Below, in pieces: positions 43,913 through 52,316 of a stretch of 64,000 nt of DNA (position 1 is its first letter; the number at the start of each line of letters is the position of its first letter). The notes under the pieces were generated by a model that was given only the letters and a program-made list of their open reading frames with translations, was not told the origin of the DNA and searched no databases. Location: positions 1,836,501 to 1,900,500 of the forward strand of contig CP136052.1 in NCBI GenBank assembly GCA_032620915.1. The letters are read 5' to 3'. The DNA is from Oscillospiraceae bacterium NTUH-002-81. Its GTDB lineage: Bacteria; Bacillota; Clostridia; Lachnospirales; Lachnospiraceae. The position numbers and the translations under genes are program-made.

Positions 43913-45148
43913 ATGGCGAAAGTAAAACCGTTCCGGGCCATCCGCCCGGCAAAGGGACTGGAGGATAAGATTGCAGCACTGCCTTATGATGTGTACAGCA
44001 GCAGCGAAGCGAGAGAAGTAGTGAAGAAGGAGCCCATGTCATTTCTGCGGATCGACCGTGCGGAGACACAGTTTCCGGAGGATGTGGACATGTACAGTGA
44101 TGCTGTATACCAGAAGGCACATGATCTGCTGTGGGGCATGATCGAGCGGGGAGAGTTCATCCGGGAGCAGAAGGCCTGCTATTACATTTATGAGCTGGTC
44201 TATCAGGAGCGGGTGCAGGACGGCATTGCGGCCTGCGTAGCCGTGAAGGATTATACGGACGGTGTGATCCGCCGTCATGAGAATACGAGACGGGACAAGG
44301 AGGAAGACCGGATCCGTCACATTGATGCCTGCCAGGCACAGACCGGGCCGATTTTCCTGGCTTATCGCAGCCAGCAGGAGCTACAGCAGATCGTGGAGCG
44401 GGAGAAAGAGCGGGAACCCGTCTATGATTTCGAGACAGAGGATGGCGTCATTCACCGGGTGTGGATCATCACCAGTGAGAAGGTCATTGCACGGATCACG
44501 GAGCTTTTCGGCCAGATGGATCACCTGTATATTGCAGACGGCCATCACCGGGCAGCGTCCGCTGTGCGGGTAGGACTCCAGAAGGCAGAAGCGGCGAAGA
44601 ACCCCACCGGCGAGGAAGAGTTCAACTATTTTCTGGCTGTTATGTTCCCCAAGGAGCAGCTGCGGATCCTGGACTACAACCGGGTAGTGAAGGATCTGCA
44701 CGGCCTTTCCGTGGAACAGTTTTTGGAAAAATTACAGGAGAAATTTACAGTGGAGGCCAGGACAGAGGCGGTAAGCCCGGAGAAGAAGGGCACCTTCGGC
44801 CTGTACGTGGACGGCACCTGGTATGCGCTCACCTACAAGGGAGACATGGATGCGCTGGAGACCGTGGATCGTCTGGATGTGTCCATTTTGCAGAAGGAAG
44901 TGCTGGATGCCCTGCTGGGGATCCAGGATCCCAAGACCGACCAGCGCATCAAGTTCGTGGGCGGTATCCGGGGTTTACAGGAGCTGGAGAAAAATGTGGA
45001 CCAGGACGGATGGGCAGCGGCCTTTTCCATGTATCCCACATCCATGGACGAGCTGCTGGACATCGCGGACGCAGGACTTTTAATGCCGCCGAAATCCACC
45101 TGGTTTGAGCCCAAGCTTCGAAGCGGATTGTTTATTCACGAGATCTGA
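43913..45148 (+). CDS. DUF1015 protein of the serine operon
   Basis: A 411-residue DUF1015 protein starting at ATG 43913 after AAGGAGG. The N-terminus has KPFRAIRPAKGLEDKIAALPYDVYSSSEARE, seen here as FRAIRP...ALPYDV. Conserved central features are RHENTRRDKEEDRIRH and HLYIADGHHRAASAVRVG; GHHR recalls the ParB/sulfiredoxin-type nucleotide site of free serine kinases (SerK, SbnI). The end is RSGLFIHEI. It is the third gene of a serC-serA unit that has no serB in sight. A role in interconverting phosphoserine and serine is plausible but inferred from linkage and this motif. Confidence 0.85.
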   Translation: MAKVKPFRAIRPAKGLEDKIAALPYDVYSSSEAREVVKKEPMSFLRIDRAETQFPEDVDMYSDAVYQKAHDLLWGMIERGEFIREQKACYYIYELVYQERVQDGIAACVAVKDYTDGVIRRHENTRRDKEEDRIRHIDACQAQTGPIFLAYRSQQELQQIVEREKEREPVYDFETEDGVIHRVWIITSEKVIARITELFGQMDHLYIADGHHRAASAVRVGLQKAEAAKNPTGEEEFNYFLAVMFPKEQLRILDYNRVVKDLHGLSVEQFLEKLQEKFTVEARTEAVSPEKKGTFGLYVDGTWYALTYKGDMDALETVDRLDVSILQKEVLDALLGIQDPKTDQRIKFVGGIRGLQELEKNVDQDGWAAAFSMYPTSMDELLDIADAGLLMPPKSTWFEPKLRSGLFIHEI

Positions 45149-45151
45149 CAT

Positions 45152-45185
45152 AAAAGGCTCCTGCCTGAAAGACGGGAGCCTTTTT
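45152..45185 (+). terminator. Intrinsic terminator of the serine operon
   Basis: AAAAGGCTCC (45152-45161) and GGGAGCCTTTTT (45174-45185) make a strong stem with a T-run. Confidence 0.93.
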
Positions 45186-45214
45186 AAGGGATATGTTTTG
45201 ATCAAACAAAGGAT

Positions 45215-45463
45215 TTACAGTTGCCGGAGTACTTCCTGGAGGTCTGCCTCCTGGAGGGCAAATATCTCGGAGCAGCGATCCATGTAAAGCACGAAAAGAT
45301 CAGTGATATCCATATGGTGAAGGGCGGCCAGCCGCTCCATTTCCGGACGGATCGCAGCCAGCTGGGCCCCGATCTTTACCTTCTGCGGGTCAATGTCGCC
45401 GAGCACGCGGTCGGCGTAGGCATTCAGGGATGCAATGATGGCATCTTCGGTTTCTTTGGTCAT
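45215..45463 (-). CDS. Hypothetical 82-aa helical protein
   Basis: I do not recognise the family. The start is ATG 45463 with AAAGGA about 10 bases upstream. It is entirely helical and acidic, with EDAIIASLNAYADRVLGDID, HHMDITDLFVLYMDR and a Gln/Glu-rich tail ALQEADLQEVLRQL; there is no membrane segment. A longer open frame to 45571 only runs into repeat copy D and is not used. The repeat fills its upstream region, so its promoter may lie in or beyond that repeat. Confidence 0.55.
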   Translation of the reverse strand: MTKETEDAIIASLNAYADRVLGDIDPQKVKIGAQLAAIRPEMERLAALHHMDITDLFVLYMDRCSEIFALQEADLQEVLRQL

Positions 45464-45498
45464 GGCAGGTACATCCTTTCTGTGTAAATTATAATCCG

Positions 45499-45656
45499 AC
45501 AGTTCACACACGCCATTCACAAAACCGCATCTTTGATGCTTTCCGCTGCGTTGCAGCTCATTTTTGTTCATGAGCAGGCGCTCCCTTCGTCTGTTTATGT
45601 AAACAAATTTTTATGCGAGCATAAAATTTGCTCACACGAACAGACGAGTGAACTGT
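45499..45656 (+). repeat. Structured repeat element, copy D
   Basis: A 158-bp copy with terminal repeats ACAGTTCAC / GTGAACTGT. It keeps GCATC-TTT-GATGC, GCTGC-GTT-GCAGC and GGCGCTCCCTTCGT. The last hairpin is CAAATTTTTATGC-GA-GCATAAAATTTG, different in sequence from that of copy C yet fully paired. It lies between the divergent 82-aa gene and mscS-type gene. Confidence 0.82.
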
Positions 45657-45713
45657 AATCATTATTTTAACGTGTTTCGCAAAAAATAACAAGTATATAT
45701 GAGGAGGAACATC

Positions 45714-46655
45714 ATGGCATTTCTTATGACAGCGGCGGAGGCGCTGACGGAAGAGATCAACAATATCGGCAATATCGATACATCGGAGACGATGGAAAAT
45801 CTGGAAAAATTAAAGGACGTGGATCCGAATAAGGTAGTGGAGTATTTCAAGGGGAAGATTCCGGATTTCATTTCCTTCGGTATGACAGTGCTGCTGGCGC
45901 TGGTCATCTATTTTATCGGTTCCAGGCTCATCAAGCTGCTGCGCAGGATCGTTCGGCGTTCGCTGGAGCGGTCCCAGGTGGATACCGGCGTGGTACAGTT
46001 CGTAGATGCGCTGGTGAAAGCCATTGCCTATGCGGTGCTGCTTCTGACCATCATTTCTCTGTTTGGCATTGAGACTACGTCGTTTATCGCGGTGTTTGGT
46101 TCTGCCGGTCTGGCTGTTGGCCTGGCCTTGCAGGGAAGCCTGGCAAACTTCGCAGGAGGAGTGCTGATCCTGGCGCTGAAGCCCTTTGGTGTTGGAGACT
46201 ATATTTCCACCGGTTCCAGCGAGGGAACGGTACAACAGATCTCCCTGTTTGCCACCAAGCTGCTCACCGTGGACAACCGTGCCATCATCATTCCCAACGG
46301 TGATCTGGCCAATTCCACCATCACCAACATCACGAAGGAGGAGTTCCGCCGTCTGGATCTGACGGTAGGCATCGCCTATCAGGCAGACCTTCTGCGGGCA
46401 AAGCAGGTGCTGGAGCAGATCTATCGGAAGGACGCCTGCATTTTACAGGATCGTCCGATCCAGGTGTATGTGGACTCTCTGGGAGACAGTGCGGTAGTGC
46501 TGGGTGCCAGAGGATGGCTGGAGGCTGCCAATTACTGGGATACCAGATGGCGGATCCTGGAGCAGATCAAGCTGCAGTTTGACGCGGAGGGCATCGAGAT
46601 CCCCTTCAATCAGCTGGATGTGCATATCGAAAATATGTCGTCACAGAATCAGTAG
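45714..46655 (+). CDS. Small-conductance mechanosensitive channel (MscS family)
   Basis: A 313-residue MscS-type channel releasing solutes on hypo-osmotic shock. The start is ATG 45714, 6 bases after GAGGAGG. Helices TM1-TM3 are FISFGMTVLLALVIYFIG, AIAYAVLLLTIISLFGI, and the pore helix FIAVFGSAGLAVGLALQGSLANFAGGVLIL, seen here through GSAGLAVGLALQGSLANFAG. The cytoplasmic beta domain has PFGVGDYISTG and VDNRAIIIPNGDLANSTITN, strong family signatures. All parts are present. Confidence 0.95.
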   Translation: MAFLMTAAEALTEEINNIGNIDTSETMENLEKLKDVDPNKVVEYFKGKIPDFISFGMTVLLALVIYFIGSRLIKLLRRIVRRSLERSQVDTGVVQFVDALVKAIAYAVLLLTIISLFGIETTSFIAVFGSAGLAVGLALQGSLANFAGGVLILALKPFGVGDYISTGSSEGTVQQISLFATKLLTVDNRAIIIPNGDLANSTITNITKEEFRRLDLTVGIAYQADLLRAKQVLEQIYRKDACILQDRPIQVYVDSLGDSAVVLGARGWLEAANYWDTRWRILEQIKLQFDAEGIEIPFNQLDVHIENMSSQNQ

Positions 46656-46799
46656 ATTCGAATGTTGCGTTGCCTGCCCGAGGTCTGTGCCTGGGCAGGC
46701 GGCACGACATGGATGGAAATTATATCTGGAAAATATCAGAAAAGACTTGCTTTTTTACTTTGTTTTTGTTAATATATTTCTTGCGTGAGTGATCACACT

Positions 46800-46872
<73 letters not shown>

Positions 46873-46876
46873 TTTG

Positions 46877-46905
46877 GCCTGCGAGCTGGTTTCGCAGGCT
46901 TTTTT
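46877..46905 (+). terminator. Intrinsic terminator after tRNA-Thr
   Basis: GCCTGCGA (46877-46884) and TCGCAGGC (46892-46899), followed by six T residues. Confidence 0.93.
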
Positions 46906-47017
46906 CAACATCCGGGCTACCGTTTGCCCGTATGAAGGGAACACCTTTTTGGTTGTCCTTTTTCGGAATTCTTGGTATAATAGGATATAAGATTTTATGA
47001 GATTTGGAGGATGAATG

Positions 47018-47482
47018 ATGGCAGGTACATTCAAACCCTATAACAATAATGAATCAGATCGCATCAGCGAGGAGCTGTTCGATGCGTTTAACGTAGATGA
47101 TTATGATGAGCGGGAGGAGAAGCGCAGCCGGGCGTCCGGGCCTTCTGCCGGAAGAAGAACGCCTTCCGCCAACAATAGGAAGCGCCGCAGAAAAGACCGT
47201 CAGCTTATGGTGATGGTGGGCATGTGCGTGCTGGGCTTTCTGCTGATCGCGGAGATCCTGTGCGGCATCTTCCTCTGGAAGTTTCCGGTATTCCCGGCCA
47301 TCGCTGTGCCGGTGATGAATCTGGCCATCGGTATGATCCTGGGGGTATCCCTGTTCATTGCACCGATCCTCATTGCGGTGGTGGAGATCGCCGCCGGGGT
47401 GTTCGCCGGACAGATTCTGCTGGTGGTGCTGGGCGTGATCCTGCTGGCGGCAGCGCAGATCTTCTGCTATGCGATCCGATGA
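47018..47482 (+). CDS. Hypothetical two-helix membrane protein
   Basis: A 154-residue protein not matched to a known family. The start is ATG 47018, 7 bases after GGAGG. The first 60 residues are polar and highly charged (DEREEKRSRASGPSAGRRTP, then NNRKRRRKDR), then LMVMVGMCVLGFLLIAEILC and at least two further hydrophobic segments (MNLAIGMILGVSLFIAPILI, GQILLVVLGVILLAAA). The basic stretch just before the first helix predicts a cytoplasmic N-terminus. It is isolated between tRNA-Thr and the candidate RNA gene. Confidence 0.6.
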   Translation: MAGTFKPYNNNESDRISEELFDAFNVDDYDEREEKRSRASGPSAGRRTPSANNRKRRRKDRQLMVMVGMCVLGFLLIAEILCGIFLWKFPVFPAIAVPVMNLAIGMILGVSLFIAPILIAVVEIAAGVFAGQILLVVLGVILLAAAQIFCYAIR

Positions 47483-47529
47483 GAAAATGTGGATTGACAT
47501 ATTTTTAAAAGCTCGATAATATAATAGTA

Positions 47530-47693
47530 AAGACAGGCAACTTGAGTGTCTGCCAGGCGTAGAAGTAAGGTGTTGTGCCAGAATGCAGTACCTTATGAGC
47601 TTTATACGGGTTTGACATTTACCACAATCTGGCTAGAAATCGCGGGTTTCGAAAGAAAATGTCGGAGGCTCTGTCATTTGGCAGAGCCTTTTT
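47530..47693 (+). ncRNA. Candidate structured non-coding RNA
   Basis: A promoter-like TTGACA (47494-47499) and overlapping GATAAT/TATAAT (47515-47525) precede about 165 bases without a usable reading frame. Stems seen: GACA/TGTC (47532-47535 with 47547-47550), TAAGGT/ACCTTA (47566-47571 with 47590-47595), GACATTT/AAATGTC (47614-47620 with 47657-47663, enclosing an inner TTTC-GAAA). GCCAG in one loop can pair with CTGGC downstream as a pseudoknot. It ends in a strong terminator, AGGCTCTG/CAGAGCCT plus five T (47666-47693). 6S RNA and the raiA-type RNA are the families I would test; neither is established here. Confidence 0.55.
47666..47693 (+). terminator. Terminator of the candidate RNA gene
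   Basis: AGGCTCTG (47666-47673) and CAGAGCCT (47682-47689), loop TCATTTGG, followed by T residues. Confidence 0.9.
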
Positions 47694-47736
47694 AGATGGG
47701 TTTTAGTTTGCATATCGATTATTTTATAAATAATGA

Positions 47737-48486
47737 GTGAGGAATTCTAGGTTGAAATGTATTAATAAAATTATTTTATGGATTGTCATTTGGTTTAGCC
47801 TGTCTTTGACTGGTTGTGGAAATAATGCGGAAAAACTTGCAGAATTTGGAAAAGAACAATTTGAAAAATATGATAAAGATGATTTTTTGACAAACTTAAG
47901 AGATGTTAGTGGACTCTCTGATTTAAATATTAAAATAAATATAGATTATATTTTAAAATATGATTATAAAATTGAAAGTAGAGTATTAAATGTGGAAGGG
48001 CGTTTAATATTTGAAAGTGACAAGATAGAGGATTTCTATACAGCAGAATATAATGGGCAGGCGGCAGAACATCTTGTCAAAATACTAAAAAAGTTAAGGC
48101 AAATTTATTATGAAGAACCTGTTTATACATATACAAATAAAAATGGAACAGTTGTTTTGACAATTTCCAATGGTGTAAGTAAGAGTATTAAAGTTAGAAC
48201 ATCGTTTGATCACACATACGAACTATCGTATTATACCGATAATGATATTGTTGAAATTAATGGAAATTGGGTTTATTGCAAAGAGAGAGAAGATATATTT
48301 ACTAAAGAGGATATCGAAGTAAAAAATAATGCTCCTGAATTTCCTTATGTAGGAATGTCTGAAGAATATTTGATATATACCTCTCTTGGCAAACCGGATT
48401 CTGTTGAGAAATGTAACAATTTTGATTCATTGGTGGCACGTGCTCGTTGGAAAAAATATGAATGGAATGAGACGCTTATAAATTAG
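47737..48486 (+). CDS. Predicted lipoprotein of unknown function, AT-rich
   Basis: Up to 249 residues; the start is uncertain (GTG 47737 or TTG 47752). A lipoprotein signal peptide is clear: IILWIVIWFSLSLTGCGNN with lipobox LTGC. The mature part is Lys/Asp/Asn-rich and beta-like (RLIFESDKIEDFY, GNWVYCKEREDIF). Near the end GMSEEYLIYTSLGKPDSVEK resembles a short repeat domain common in clostridial surface lipoproteins. The end at LIN seems early after WKKYEW. Strong AT bias contrasts with the neighbours and suggests horizontal origin. Confidence 0.65.
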   Translation: MRNSRLKCINKIILWIVIWFSLSLTGCGNNAEKLAEFGKEQFEKYDKDDFLTNLRDVSGLSDLNIKINIDYILKYDYKIESRVLNVEGRLIFESDKIEDFYTAEYNGQAAEHLVKILKKLRQIYYEEPVYTYTNKNGTVVLTISNGVSKSIKVRTSFDHTYELSYYTDNDIVEINGNWVYCKEREDIFTKEDIEVKNNAPEFPYVGMSEEYLIYTSLGKPDSVEKCNNFDSLVARARWKKYEWNETLIN

Positions 48487-48526
48487 AAGAGAATTAATTC
48501 GATAATCTATCAAAAAACGATATAAA

Positions 48527-48577
48527 TTCGGAATATTTCCGATAAATATTGCACATTATTCCGAAGTTGGATATAAT
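48527..48577 (+). promoter_or_regulatory. Promoter and inverted repeat before the HTH-AAA gene
   Basis: TTCGGAATA (48527-48535) and TATTCCGAA (48557-48565) are perfect 9-bp inverted arms, centre to centre 30 bp, just upstream of TATAAT (48572-48577). The next protein has an N-terminal DNA-binding domain, so autoregulation is likely. Confidence 0.6.
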
Positions 48578-48603
48578 GGATAAAAAGACAGGAGGTGTGA
48601 GCG

Positions 48604-50473
48604 ATGGAGATGATACGTGTCAGGGATGCGGCGCAGCGCTGGAATCTGACGGAGCGGAGCGTGACGAATTTTTGCAAAGCAGGGAAAATCTCGGGAGCAA
48701 GGAAACAGGGACGTTCCTGGCTCATTCCGGCTGATGCGGTGAGACCGGAAGACAACCGGATAAAGACCGGGGCGTACCAGAAGAATATGCGCCCGGGGCG
48801 GCTGCCACTTCCTGTGGGGATTTCTGATTATCGGCTGGCGTCATCGGAGTATTATTATATTGATAAAACAATGCTGATCCGGGATTTTATCGATGAACGG
48901 CCGATGGTGTCTCTGTTTACCAGACCACGCCGGTTTGGCAAGACATTGAATATGGATATGCTCCGCACCTATTTTGAAAAAACGCAGGAGGATACGTCTG
49001 TTTATTTCAGAGACAAGAAAATCTGGGCCTGCGGTAAATATTATCAGGAGTATCAGGGAAAATATCCGGTGATCTTTCTGACATTCAAAGATGTGAAATT
49101 CACTACCTGGGAAGAAACCTTTCAGGCGATCCGGGAACTGATTGCCAGGGAAGCTTATCGGCACAAAGAAATTCAGGACAGCGAAACGTGTGATGACCTA
49201 GATCGGCGGGCATTTGCCCGTCTGCTGTCGGGAGAGGCGACGGAAACAGAGCTATCCAGTGCACTGGCAGATCTGTCTGCGGCATTGCATAAGCATTATG
49301 GAATTGCGCCGATCATTATCATTGATGAGTACGATATCCCGATCCAGCAGGGATATATGCAGGGCTTTTATGATCCGGTTGTTTTGTTTATGCGGAATCT
49401 GTTTTCCGGCGGACTGAAAGATAACCGACATCTTTCCTATGGATTCCTGACCGGCATTCTGCGCGTGGCCAAAGAGAGTATTTTCAGCGGTCTGAACAAT
49501 CTGGCGATTCATTCTGTACTGGATCAGAAGTACAGCGAATATTTCGGATTTACCGCGGAGGAAGTCAGACAGATGGCGGGCTATTATGGGGTGCCGGAAA
49601 AGTATGATGAGATTTGTGCATGGTATGATGGCTATCAGTTTGGAAAGACAGAGATTTTTAATCCCTGGTCGGTGATCAGCTATTTCAGCAGCGGATGTGA
49701 ACCAAGAGCTTTCTGGCAGTCCACGGGGAGCAATGATATTATCGGGGAAATCATCGGCAGGGCAGATCAGGAGGTGTATGATAAACTGACCTCACTGGTG
49801 AATGGACAGTCTTTTGTCACTTACATTGATACCGGTGTGATTTATCCGCAGATCAAAAAGAATCCGTCTACGATTTACAGCTTTCTGCTGGTGGCAGGAT
49901 ATCTGAAAGCGATAAGAACGGATCTGGCGTTCAGCGGGGATTTTATGTGTGAGGTGGCACTTCCGAATAAAGAGATTGCCTTTGTGTACAGGAAGGAAAT
50001 TCTTTCCAGGCTGGAGCCTGCTATTTCCCAGGCAACTGCCATTGCCATACAGGAGGCGCTGTATGCGGGGGACGCAGAGCGGTTGAAAGCCACGATGCAG
50101 AAATTGCTTCTGCAGATCGTCAGCTTTTATGATACGGTCGGAGAAAAATTTTTATCATGGATTTTTACTGGGGCTTTGTGTTTTGCTGCATGGTTCCTAT
50201 GTGACTTCCAACAGAGAATCCGGGGAAGGGCGGTACGATATTCAGCTGCTGCCGGAAAATGATCGCCTGCCTGGAATTTTGATCGAATTAAAGGCGGAGA
50301 AGGACTGTACAGGAGATGATTTGAAAAAATTATCCGAACTGGCCCTTTGGCAGATCAGGGACCGCAAATATGATACGGAGCTGACTGCCAGAGGGGTACG
50401 GACGATTTATGCCTATGGCGTTGCCTTCAGCGGCAAACAGGTAGAAGTTGCAGTGGAAGAGATAAAAAAATAA
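48604..50473 (+). pseudogene. HTH-AAA_like ATPase-PD-(D/E)xK nuclease domain protein, frameshifted
   Basis: Residues about 1-50 form an excisionase/MerR-like helix-turn-helix (IRVRDAAQRWNLTERSVTNF, then RKQGRSWLIPADAV). After a linker the AAA-ATPase-like domain starts at LPVGISDYRLASSEYYYIDK, with the Walker A variant RPRRFGKTLNMDML and Walker B IIIIDEYDIPI. Near VGEKF, at A5T5 (50144-50153), the frame breaks; one base fewer joins the C-terminal domain YHGFLLGLCVLLHGSYVTSN and GRYDIQLLPEN...ILIELKAEK, a PD-(D/E)xK nuclease site, ending at 50473 (about 622 residues). This is the DUF1703-type family, common in gut anaerobes, whose function is unknown; the HTH fusion is a notable addition. Confidence 0.85.
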
Positions 50474-50480
50474 GGACAAT

Positions 50481-51413
50481 TTATTCATCCGCAAGCAGCA
50501 GGGAAAACATGTTCTGCACGGCTTTTTCATAATCCGGGAAGTGATTGGCTTTCCGGATTTTTTTCAGCGCTTTTTCGGGATGGGCGAAGGAGCAGCACAG
50601 GTAGGTCCACAGATCCTTCATCTTGTACAGGACCGGCATTTCCCCGGACATGCGCTGCTGATAACCGGCATAGACGGCATCGTGGAAAGTGCGCAGGGTG
50701 TCGGGAGAGGCAGTGGCGCAGCCAGTCTCCATCTGTTCCAGCAGATAGGGTCTGCGCAGGATCTCCCGGCCGATCATGACAGAGGGGAGGTCTGGAAAGT
50801 TGTTTTGCAGTGCCTGCACATCTGCGGGGGTATGAATCTCGCCGTTGTAGCACAGTGGGACATGCAGGGCCTTACAGGCTGCGGCAAAGGCATCCCGGTG
50901 GGGTATTCCGGTGTACTGCTCCCGGGAGAGCCGGGGATGGATGATGAGCTCGTCCAGGGGATATCCGGAAAAGATATCCAGCAGCCGGGGCCACTCGTCG
51001 GTATCCTCCACGCCGATGCGGGTTTTGATGGAGATGCGCATCGGGCAGCGACTGAAAATCTCGTCCAGAAAAGCATCCAGCTCGTCAGGTACGCCAAGGA
51101 AACCGGCGCCCCGTTTCCGGGCGGTGACGGTTCCCGAGGGGCAACCCAGATTCAGGTTCACCGTGTCGTAGCCGTAGTCGGCAAGCTGGGCGGCAATGGA
51201 CAGAAAGTCCTCCGCGCGGTTGGTGAGGATCTGGGGGATGAGGCAGAGACTCTCGTTGTGTTCCGGCAGGATCTCGTCAATCTCCCGGCGGCTCAGCCGG
51301 GGATTGGCAAGAAAGGGTGTGAAGTATTTGTCCGCGCCCCGATAGCAGCTTCTCCAGGCGTTTCGAAAAATATAGGTGGAAAGCCCCTCCATGGGGGCAA
51401 AGTAGTATTTCAT
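50481..51413 (-). CDS. tRNA-dihydrouridine synthase
   Basis: A 310-residue FMN enzyme of the Dus family that reduces uridines in the tRNA D-loop. YYFAPMEGLSTYIFRNAWR is the FMN-binding start; the catalytic Cys lies in NLNLGCPSGTVTARKRGAGF; the substrate segment is LIIHPRLSREQYTGIPHRDA; and phosphate binding is VMIGREILRRPYLLEQ. ATG 51413 follows AAAGGAG by 7 bases. It is convergent with the HTH-AAA gene. Confidence 0.94.
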   Translation of the reverse strand: MKYYFAPMEGLSTYIFRNAWRSCYRGADKYFTPFLANPRLSRREIDEILPEHNESLCLIPQILTNRAEDFLSIAAQLADYGYDTVNLNLGCPSGTVTARKRGAGFLGVPDELDAFLDEIFSRCPMRISIKTRIGVEDTDEWPRLLDIFSGYPLDELIIHPRLSREQYTGIPHRDAFAAACKALHVPLCYNGEIHTPADVQALQNNFPDLPSVMIGREILRRPYLLEQMETGCATASPDTLRTFHDAVYAGYQQRMSGEMPVLYKMKDLWTYLCCSFAHPEKALKKIRKANHFPDYEKAVQNMFSLLLADE

Positions 51414-51518
51414 GGGGATTCTCCTTTGGTTCTGAAAAGTCTGCTTTATTATACAGAAAATTCCATGAGAAAACAATGCACGTTTTTTTATTGTCGCCGG
51501 GGCTGGCCTGCATGGGGA

Positions 51519-52316
51519 TTACTGCAGTTTCTGACAGTATTTTTCCAGCAGGCTGATCATCGTGTAGAGCCCCATGGCGATGATGCACAGGATGACGATG
51601 GACAGGATGACCCAGTCCAGCTTGAACACCTGGCTGCCGTAAATGATGAGGTATCCCAGCCCCTGTCTGGCACCGATGAATTCCCCGATGATGACGCCCA
51701 CCAGCGCCAGACCGATGTTGATCTTGGAGGTAGAGAAGAAGACGGGGACGTTGGCGGGGAGGATGACGCAGCGTAGAATGTCCAGTCTGCCGCCGCCCAG
51801 GGTGCGGATCAGTTTCTGCATGTCAGGATCCACCTCCCGGAAACCGGTGTACAGACTGATGATGGTGCCGAAGATGGCCACGGAGATGCCTGCGGTGATG
51901 ATTGTTCGCATGTTGGCGCCCAGCCAGACGATGAGCAGCGGAGCCAGGGCGGATTTGGGCAGGCTGTTGAGCACCACCAGGTAGGGTTCCATGATCTCGG
52001 AAAACTGCCGGGACAGCCACAGAAGGACTGCGGCCAGGGTGCCGATGACCAGCACCAGCAGAAAGCTGATGAGCGTCTCCGCCAGGGTGATGCCGGTGTG
52101 CAAAAAAAGGCTGCCATCCCGGCACATGGACAGGCAGGTGCGGGTCAGACGGCTGGGACAGCTGAAAATAAAGGCATCGATGCGGCCGCTGTCGGCAGCG
52201 ATCTCCCACAGGCACAGGAATACTACCAGAAGGGTGATGCGGGAGGCCGAGATCATCCGGCGGTGTTTTTGCTGTTTTTGAAGATAAGCGGTCTGGGCAG
52301 GGGAGAGGTTAGTCAT
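51519..52316 (-). CDS. ABC importer permease, SsuC/TauC type
   Basis: A 265-residue BPD-type permease like those for sulfonates, taurine, nitrate or thiamine precursors. About six hydrophobic segments are seen (ASRITLLVVFLCLWEIAA, LISFLLVLVIGTLAAVLLWL, ILSIVILCIIAMGLYTMISL). The conserved EAA-like loop is IRTLGGGRLDILRCVILPANVPVFF, seen here as LIRTLGGGRLDILRCVILPA, followed by GLALVGVIIGEFIGARQGLG. It overlaps the ATPase gene by 8 bp. No substrate-binding protein gene is beside it, so substrate is open. Confidence 0.88.
   Translation of the reverse strand: MTNLSPAQTAYLQKQQKHRRMISASRITLLVVFLCLWEIAADSGRIDAFIFSCPSRLTRTCLSMCRDGSLFLHTGITLAETLISFLLVLVIGTLAAVLLWLSRQFSEIMEPYLVVLNSLPKSALAPLLIVWLGANMRTIITAGISVAIFGTIISLYTGFREVDPDMQKLIRTLGGGRLDILRCVILPANVPVFFSTSKINIGLALVGVIIGEFIGARQGLGYLIIYGSQVFKLDWVILSIVILCIIAMGLYTMISLLEKYCQKLQ

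Noticed and set aside
46672..46700. GCCTGCCC/GGGCAGGC hairpin after the mechanosensitive channel gene
   Set aside because: It is a perfect 8-bp stem but has no T-run and a 13-base loop; it may help end the transcript but I could not support a firm terminator call.
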